NCBI GenBank assembly: GCA_019454915.1
Contig: JACFNM010000103.1
Location: 1-11,954, forward strand
From: Chitinophagaceae bacterium
Lineage (GTDB): Bacteria; Bacteroidota; Bacteroidia; Chitinophagales; Chitinophagaceae
Reading direction: 5' to 3'
Length of the DNA stretch: 11,954 bases
Part shown: positions 7,181 to 11,954 of the stretch, piece by piece
How positions within the stretch are numbered: position 1 is the stretch's first letter
Layout: each line of letters starts with the position of its first letter
The notes under the pieces: model-generated
Told to the model about the DNA's origin: nothing
What the model saw: only the letters and a program-made list of their open reading frames with translations
Database searches by the model: none
Program-made: the position numbers and the translations under genes

Positions 7181-7431
7181 CCTATTTGGCCCACATCAAT
7201 ATAATGCCACTGAAAGAACTGCTCGATCCGCAGGGAAAAGCCGTAATGAACGGTTTAAGTAATCTGGGACTTAAAGGAATAGAGGACGTCCGGATTGGGA
7301 AGCATATTACGCTGAAGATTGAAGCAGCTTCAGAAAAGGATGCTTATCAGCTTGCGGAGGAGGCCTCTCAAAAATTGCTGGCAAACCAGGTTATGGAATA
7401 TTTTGAGATTACGGTGGTTCCGGCTGCCTGA
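7177..7431 (+). CDS. purS: Phosphoribosylformylglycinamidine synthase subunit PurS
   Basis: PurS is the small dimeric subunit that bridges PurL and PurQ in the FGAM synthase complex, the fourth step of purine synthesis. The 84-residue product has the family pattern: INIMPLKELLDPQGKAV (8-24), LGLKGIEDVRIGKHITL (30-46) and LLANQVMEYFEI (67-78). Length and order are normal. ATG overlaps the pssA stop by four bases, and rsmI follows after only eight bases. purL and purQ are not in the window, so purS is separated from its partners here. A stand-alone PurS implies that the organism uses a short PurL plus separate PurQ rather than the large fused enzyme. Confidence 0.95.
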   Translation: MTYLAHINIMPLKELLDPQGKAVMNGLSNLGLKGIEDVRIGKHITLKIEAASEKDAYQLAEEASQKLLANQVMEYFEITVVPAA

Positions 7432-7439
7432 TAAATATA

Positions 7440-8105
7440 ATGCTTTACATTGTCCCATCTCCGATTGGAAACCTGGCGGATATTAGCTTCAGAGCCATCG
7501 AAGTGCTGAAGCAGGTTGACCTGATTCTTGCGGAGGATACCCGCACTTCATCGGTATTGCTGAAGCACTATCAAATCCAGAAGCCGGTTACTCCCCACCA
7601 CCAGCACAATGAACATAAAATTGTCCGCCACCTCGTAGAGCAGTTGCTCTCCGGAAAAACAATGGCTGTATTGACCGATGCGGGTACGCCGGGGATATCA
7701 GACCCTGCCTTTTTGTTGATCAGAGAATGTATCAAAAATAACGTGAAGGTGGAATGCCTGCCCGGGGCAACTGCGTTTGTACCTGCCCTGGTAAATAGCG
7801 GGCTGCCCATGAACCGGTTTTGCTTTGAGGGATTCCTGCCTTTGAAAAAAGGAAGACAGACCCTGTTTAAAAAACTGGCGCTGGAAGAAAGGACGATTAT
7901 CTTTTATGAATCCCCGATGAGACTGGTAAAAACCCTGCAGGAATGTATTGATTGTTTTGGCCCCGACAGACCCTGTTCCGTGAGCAGGGAACTGACCAAG
8001 CTGTTTGAAGAAAATGTCAGGGGTAGTTTGCAGGAAGTATACGATCACTTTAAAGTCAAAGGCGTGAAAGGAGAAATTGTAGTGGTGATTGGAGGGCTCC
8101 CGTAG
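7440..8105 (+). CDS. rsmI: 16S rRNA (cytidine(1402)-2'-O)-methyltransferase
   Basis: RsmI transfers a methyl group from S-adenosylmethionine to the 2'-O of C1402 in the ribosomal decoding centre. The 221-residue product belongs to the tetrapyrrole methylase fold and shows the RsmI blocks: PIGNLADIS (8-16), AEDTRTSSVLL (31-41), LTDAGTPGISDP (78-89, the SAM-binding GTPGISDP loop), PGATA (108-112), EGFLP (130-134), FYESPMR (155-161) and SRELTK (182-187). It is shorter than E. coli RsmI (about 285) because the C-terminal extension is missing, as in other short forms. The ATG at 7440 starts LYIVPSPIGN directly. It is the last gene of the pssA-purS-rsmI run and its stop codon sits inside a terminator hairpin. 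Confidence 0.95.
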   Translation: MLYIVPSPIGNLADISFRAIEVLKQVDLILAEDTRTSSVLLKHYQIQKPVTPHHQHNEHKIVRHLVEQLLSGKTMAVLTDAGTPGISDPAFLLIRECIKNNVKVECLPGATAFVPALVNSGLPMNRFCFEGFLPLKKGRQTLFKKLALEERTIIFYESPMRLVKTLQECIDCFGPDRPCSVSRELTKLFEENVRGSLQEVYDHFKVKGVKGEIVVVIGGLP

Positions 8106-8121
8106 TTTTGGGCCTTTTTTT
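8093..8121 (+). terminator. Intrinsic terminator at the end of rsmI
   Basis: GGGCTC (8094-8099) pairs with GGGCCT (8110-8115), including two G-U pairs, with a 10-base loop that contains the rsmI stop codon TAG (8103-8105). A run of seven T follows (8115-8121). The hairpin closes the pssA-purS-rsmI transcript. Confidence 0.7.
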
Positions 8122-8199
8122 AAGAAAGTTTTATTGTCACAAAGCCGGACGGAACAGATAGTTGTCCGATCTTGCAGAAATCAGTAAATTAAGGAAATT

Positions 8200-8646
8200 A
8201 TGAAGAAGATTTTAGTAATGATGATTGTTGTATCAATCGGTTTTGTTTTTAGTTCAACTGCTCAAATCAGAAAGATACCGGCAGAGGTAACCAATGCCTT
8301 TTCTGAAAAGTATCCGGATGCGAAAGATGTTGAATGGAAGGATAACCTGAGCTCCTTTATCGTCTCTTTTGAAAAAGAAGGAGAGAATCTGGAAGCGAGG
8401 TTTAACAAGAAAGGAGAGTGGCAAAGCACGGAGAAATTAATTGAGGTGGATGACTTGCCTGAAAAAGTGGAAGATGGATTTGAAAAAAGTAAGTACTCCG
8501 ACTGGGAAGTGAAGTCTGTGTATAAAATTGAATTGCCGAAAGACGAGCTTCAATACAGATTACGTGTGGCCAAGTCGGATATTCAGCAAAGAAACCTCTT
8601 ATTTAATGAAAAGGGGAAACTGCTGAAAGACAAGATTACGTTGTAA
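8200..8646 (+). CDS. Secreted PepSY-like protein with two tandem repeats
   Basis: The 148-residue product begins with a clear signal peptide (MKKILVMMIVVSIGFVFSSTA, likely cut after Ala21 before Gln22), so it is probably periplasmic. The mature part resembles the PepSY-like (beta-lactamase-inhibitor-like) family that is common in Bacteroidota. It holds two copies: one from IPAEVTNAFSEKYPDAKDVEW (from residue 26), the other from LPEKVEDGF (from 86), each followed by beta strands and an (F/L)N(K/E)KG turn (residues 68-72 and 135-139). The protein is rich in lysine and glutamate. Its function is unknown. AAGGA at 8191-8195 stands four bases before the ATG and supports this start. It has its own terminator and a short inverted repeat upstream (8146-8150 with 8164-8168), so it is likely a single-gene unit. 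Confidence 0.87.
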   Translation: MKKILVMMIVVSIGFVFSSTAQIRKIPAEVTNAFSEKYPDAKDVEWKDNLSSFIVSFEKEGENLEARFNKKGEWQSTEKLIEVDDLPEKVEDGFEKSKYSDWEVKSVYKIELPKDELQYRLRVAKSDIQQRNLLFNEKGKLLKDKITL

Positions 8647-8678
8647 AAAGCGGATTTTCTCATTCGAAAAAAAGCCGG

Positions 8679-8711
8679 GAGGCGAAGATTATCTTATAGA
8701 TCTTCGCCTCT
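8679..8711 (+). terminator. Hairpin terminator after the PepSY-like gene
   Basis: An 11-bp perfect stem (8679-8689 with 8700-8710) with a 10-base loop is followed by TTTCC, and preceded by seven A at 8667-8673. The T-tail on the plus strand is short, but the strong stem and position 32 bases after the stop codon support a terminator. The flanking A-run could let it work from the other side as well. Confidence 0.65.
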
Positions 8712-8721
8712 TTCCATAATC

Positions 8722-8757
8722 TTGATACATCGGGTTATTGATCGCGATACCATTTTG
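8722..8757 (+). promoter_or_regulatory. Possible promoter of the M1 peptidase gene
   Basis: TTG (8722-8724) is followed after 23 bases by TACCATTTTG (8748-8757), which is the TAnnTTTG box with two extra bases. It ends 27 bases before ATG 8785. The fit is imperfect. Confidence 0.33.
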
Positions 8758-8784
8758 GCGGGAAGCCCACAAAATAGAACGAAC

Positions 8785-10716
8785 ATGAAACGGGTATTGT
8801 ATTTGACAACCACTTTTTTGACAAGTTGTACGCTGATTTTTGCACAGCCTGGTTACTGGCAACAGAAGGTTAAGTATGTGATGGATGTGAACATGGACGT
8901 GCAGTCGAACCGGCTTACCGGAAAGCAGAAACTGGAGTATTGGAACAACTCGCCGGATACCCTGGATCGAGTGTTTTTCCATTTATACTGGAACGCTTTT
9001 CAACCAAACAGTATGATGGATATGCGTAGCCGGGAATTAGGAAAGATTGAGTTCCGGGGCGCTAATAACCAGGCAATAAAAGATTGGGATAGCCGGGTTG
9101 AGGATCGTATTCAGCATCTTGCACCGGATGAAATCGGTTATCAGAAGATTCTGTCATTTAAGATGAATGGCGTAAGCCAGACGTATAAAGTTTGGGAAAC
9201 GATTCTTGAAGTCGATCTAAATAAGCCGATTCTACCCAAATCGAAAGTAGTGTTTGATTTGGATTTTGAAGCCCAGGTGCCCCTGCAAATCAGGCGATCG
9301 GGAAGAGATAACCCGGGAACCGGCGTGCGTTATTCCATGAGTCAGTGGTATCCTAAGCTTTGTGAATATGATAAGGAAGGCTGGCATCCAACGCCTTATG
9401 TTGCGCGTGAATTTTACGGGGTATGGGGAGATTATGATGTAAACATTACAATTGACAAGAGTTACATTTTGGGCGGTACCGGATATTTACAGAATGCTCA
9501 TCAGATTGGGTACGGTTATGAGAAGAAGGGGACAAAAGTGGTACGCCCCGCCGGGAATAGGCTCACCTGGCGGTTTACGGCTCCCGAAGTACACGATTTT
9601 ATGTGGGCGGCTGATCCACAGTTTAAGCATCTCACACGTGACGTTTCAAAAGGACGCACCATTCATGTATTATATAAGTATAAGCCCAATGATGCTGCGA
9701 ACGATCAGGCATGGAATGAGGTGGCGGATGCGGCGGTGGCGGTGTTGCCGTTTTTAGAAAAGCATTTAGGCGAATACCCGTATAAGCAGTATTCTTTCAT
9801 TCATGGTGGCGACGGGGGCATGGAGTATCCGATGGCGACACTACTTAGCGGTCCCGGTTTGGGTACGGTATTTCATGAATGGATACACAGTTGGTATCAA
9901 ATGATGCTGGCAACCAATGAGTCAAAATATCCGTGGATGGATGAGGGGTTTACCAGCTACACTTCCGGGAGAGTATCTTCCTTTTACTATCTAAAGAAAG
10001 AGAACAAGATATTGGGGCTTGATTTGCCAACGGAACCGGCGGAAGGTGCTGATGTTGAACTTCCTTTGTATCAGGCAGGTAACTATGCGGGGTATTTCAG
10101 CGTGGTTAGAAGTGGACTAGAAGAGCCTCTGACTACCCATGCCGATCACTATAACACGAATTTTGCCTACGCCAGAGCCGCTTATTCAAAGGGAGCCGTT
10201 TTTCTGTCCCAGTTGGGCTATATCATCAGCGATTCATTGAGAGATAAAACTTTACTGGAGTACTATCGTCAATGGCGTTTTAAACATCCGGATGCAGATG
10301 ACTTTATACGAATAGCGGAAAAAGTAAGTGGCATACAACTGGATTGGTATAAGGAATATTGGGTGAATACGACCAAAACAATTGATTACGGGATTGATAG
10401 CCTGTGGGAGGAGAACGGCAAAACAAAAGTTCGCCTGCGCAAGATTTCCCAGATGCCGATGCCTATTGATGTTCAGGTTCAGTTTAAAGACGGCTCTAAA
10501 GAAATAGTGTATATACCCCTGCTGAGCATGTTTGGAACCAAGCCCGCTGAAAACAATATTCCACGGGTAGTCATGGATCCCTGGCGCTGGACGCATCCCA
10601 CCTACGTATTTGAAATTGACCAACGCCTCATGAACATTCAAACCATAGAAGTTGATCCTACCTGGCGGATGGCGGATGTCAGCCGCAAGAACAATAAGAT
10701 TGAATTGAAGTGGTGA
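8785..10716 (+). CDS. Exported M1-family zinc metallopeptidase
   Basis: The 643-residue product is a gluzincin peptidase of the M1 (aminopeptidase N-like) family, exported across the inner membrane. Zinc-binding HEWIH (His364, Glu365, His368) is followed after 18 residues by the third ligand Glu387 in WMDEGFTSY, the exact M1 spacing. GGDGGMEYPM (341-350) stands where M1 aminopeptidases have GAMEN; the ME is kept but Asn is replaced by Tyr-Pro, seen in a Bacteroidota subgroup. Tyr467 in AYSKGAVFL may be the transition-state tyrosine. An N-terminal beta domain (about 25-290) and a C-terminal beta region ending in IEVDPTWRMADVSRKNN flank the catalytic core. The start at 8785 gives a signal sequence MKRVLYLTTTFLTSCTLIFA; an upstream in-frame start at 8722 would hide it and is rejected. 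Cleavage is uncertain: signal peptidase I after Ala20, or lipoprotein processing at Cys15 (LTSC). Substrate unknown. Confidence 0.93.
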   Translation: MKRVLYLTTTFLTSCTLIFAQPGYWQQKVKYVMDVNMDVQSNRLTGKQKLEYWNNSPDTLDRVFFHLYWNAFQPNSMMDMRSRELGKIEFRGANNQAIKDWDSRVEDRIQHLAPDEIGYQKILSFKMNGVSQTYKVWETILEVDLNKPILPKSKVVFDLDFEAQVPLQIRRSGRDNPGTGVRYSMSQWYPKLCEYDKEGWHPTPYVAREFYGVWGDYDVNITIDKSYILGGTGYLQNAHQIGYGYEKKGTKVVRPAGNRLTWRFTAPEVHDFMWAADPQFKHLTRDVSKGRTIHVLYKYKPNDAANDQAWNEVADAAVAVLPFLEKHLGEYPYKQYSFIHGGDGGMEYPMATLLSGPGLGTVFHEWIHSWYQMMLATNESKYPWMDEGFTSYTSGRVSSFYYLKKENKILGLDLPTEPAEGADVELPLYQAGNYAGYFSVVRSGLEEPLTTHADHYNTNFAYARAAYSKGAVFLSQLGYIISDSLRDKTLLEYYRQWRFKHPDADDFIRIAEKVSGIQLDWYKEYWVNTTKTIDYGIDSLWEENGKTKVRLRKISQMPMPIDVQVQFKDGSKEIVYIPLLSMFGTKPAENNIPRVVMDPWRWTHPTYVFEIDQRLMNIQTIEVDPTWRMADVSRKNNKIELKW

Positions 10717-10915
10717 GGCAGCGGCGCGATATTACATGCACTTTACTTTAATGGACGGTATCATCACCTGCTTTTTATATCCTTATTTTTTTTCAACTAA
10801 AATTCTGTGTTATACTAATCGGAGTCTAAAAATATTCACTTCATTTAACTACCCGACAGAAGTTAGCAGACCGCCTAAATTGCTTATTTTTATTGATACA
10901 ACTAACAGTATCACA

Positions 10916-11954
10916 ATGAAACGAGCCGGCCGTCTTTACATGCTATTGATAATTGTCTCTTTCTTAAGCTCACAGCTATTTTCTCAGAATATTTATGTAT
11001 CTCCGGACGGGGACGACAGGAACCCGGGAACGGATACACAACCCGTTGCAACACTTACCGCCGCAAGGGATCGGATAAGGTCGTACCGTAAGCAAAACCC
11101 ATCTGTGCAAGAGGTTTTGCGGGTGATTATACGAAAAGGAGAATACCTGATGCCGGAAACCCTTGATTTGTCACTTGAGGATAGCGGTGATGAGTCCTCG
11201 GCTTTGGTTTTTGCGGGAGAGGATGGAGTTACTTTTTATGGAGGCATCTATCTGAATAAGTTTGAAAAAGTAAACGATTATTTGTGGAAGGTAGACGTGC
11301 CCGAAGCGAGGCGATATAAATGGCGGTTTGAACAATTGTTTGTAAATGGACAGCGGGCTACCAGGGCGCAAACGCCCGATCATACCTTTTATAATCCGGT
11401 AGCGGTTCAGGAAACGGTACTTGTAGACTTACCGGAAAGCACGCCGAAGCTGGCCGTACAGCAAGTTAAGATTCCCGAAGAGGCCGCCAGATGGATCAGA
11501 GATTTGAGTGACGACGATTTGAAAGACGTAGTCATTACTTTCTATCATAAATGGGATAACACGCGAAAACCAATTTTGTATTATAATGCAGCGGATACTT
11601 CTGTATATATTTCAGGTAAAGGCATGCAGCCCTGGAACCGGATTGATCGTAATTCGTTATTTATACTCGAAAATATACGGTCGGCGCTGGATACGCCGGG
11701 TGAATGGTTTTTGGATCGTTCGGGTACTTTATATTATTATCCCCGTCCGGGTGAAACGATAGAGAACACCAGGGCAATGGCTCCTTTGCTTGATAAGTTC
11801 ATTACTGTTTGCGGTGATGCAAAGAGCGGAAGGCGTGTACGAAATATTCGTTTTGAAAATCTGACATTCAGAGTATCCGGATTTAAGATGCCGCCGGATG
11901 GTGTGGATGCCATGCAGGCGGCAGCGCCGATAGGAGCCGCTATAGAACTCGATT
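10916..11954 (+). CDS. Secreted right-handed beta-helix protein, GH141/GH110-like, partial
   Basis: The frame opens at ATG 10916 and stays open for 346 codons to the window edge, so the 3' part is missing. The signal peptide is MKRAGRLYMLLIIVSFLSSQ plus LFSQ, probably cut before Asn25. The mature protein starts IYVSPDGDDRNPGTDTQPVATLTAARDRIR (26-55), the entry motif of secreted parallel beta-helix carbohydrate-active proteins. Further typical blocks are EQLFVNGQRATRAQ (139-152), LDTPGEWFLDRSGTLYYYPRPGE (258-280) and VRNIRFENLTFRVSG (308-322), where the beta-helix coils begin. Together these match the N-terminal region of GH141-like and related GH110-like glycosidases; catalytic residues would lie beyond the window, so activity cannot be read. 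It is probably a polysaccharide-degrading enzyme outside the inner membrane. The 199 bases before it hold no clear promoter or terminator. Confidence 0.85.
   Translation, partial: MKRAGRLYMLLIIVSFLSSQLFSQNIYVSPDGDDRNPGTDTQPVATLTAARDRIRSYRKQNPSVQEVLRVIIRKGEYLMPETLDLSLEDSGDESSALVFAGEDGVTFYGGIYLNKFEKVNDYLWKVDVPEARRYKWRFEQLFVNGQRATRAQTPDHTFYNPVAVQETVLVDLPESTPKLAVQQVKIPEEAARWIRDLSDDDLKDVVITFYHKWDNTRKPILYYNAADTSVYISGKGMQPWNRIDRNSLFILENIRSALDTPGEWFLDRSGTLYYYPRPGETIENTRAMAPLLDKFITVCGDAKSGRRVRNIRFENLTFRVSGFKMPPDGVDAMQAAAPIGAAIELD

Noticed and set aside
10252..10641. Minus-strand open frame of 129 codons inside the M1 peptidase gene
   Set aside because: It is fully inside the coding region of the conserved peptidase on the other strand, without promoter or family signal.

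Overview
The window looks like a stretch of chromosome from a Bacteroidota bacterium, most likely in or near the Chitinophagaceae. This rests on recognisable protein families and on style, not on a marker gene. The proteins are of Bacteroidota type: a PepSY-like secreted protein, an exported M1 peptidase, a short RsmI, a stand-alone PurS and a eukaryotic-like dimeric NADP-isocitrate dehydrogenase. Bacteroidota-style promoter boxes (TAnnTTTG or close variants) precede several genes, and strong Shine-Dalgarno sites are mostly absent. No tRNA, rRNA, CRISPR array, insertion sequence or phage gene was seen. No gene-free stretch exceeds about 215 bases.

Layout. Bases 1-593 (minus) hold the first two thirds or less of a PLP-dependent alpha-oxoamine synthase, cut by the window edge. 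Upstream of it, icd (782-2014, minus) ends in a strong terminator whose T-tract overlaps the likely promoter of the PLP enzyme. icd is divergent from engB (2126-2761, plus), a ribosome-assembly GTPase. Next comes an AT-rich, unrecognised plus-strand gene (2835-3800) that stands out from its neighbours. Two minus-strand genes follow: a YkuK-type RNase H-fold protein (3870-4343) and a small CoA-binding (YccU-like) protein (4489-4863).

From 5077 to 8121 there is a compact plus-strand block: pepP (Xaa-Pro aminopeptidase), pssA (phosphatidylserine synthase), purS (FGAM synthase subunit) and rsmI (16S rRNA methyltransferase). The last three are essentially gapless and the block ends in a terminator overlapping the rsmI stop codon. 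These genes serve unrelated household tasks (peptide turnover, phospholipid and purine synthesis, ribosome modification), so they look co-transcribed rather than members of one pathway.

From 8200 on the genes encode exported proteins: a PepSY-like periplasmic protein with its own terminator, an M1-family metallopeptidase, and the first 346 codons of a secreted beta-helix protein resembling GH141/GH110-type glycosidases, which runs off the right edge. The part most worth following up as unknown biology is the AT-rich orphan gene between engB and ykuK. I did not find convincing evidence for a new multi-gene system; the rest is mainly ordinary core genome with some notable regulatory layouts.
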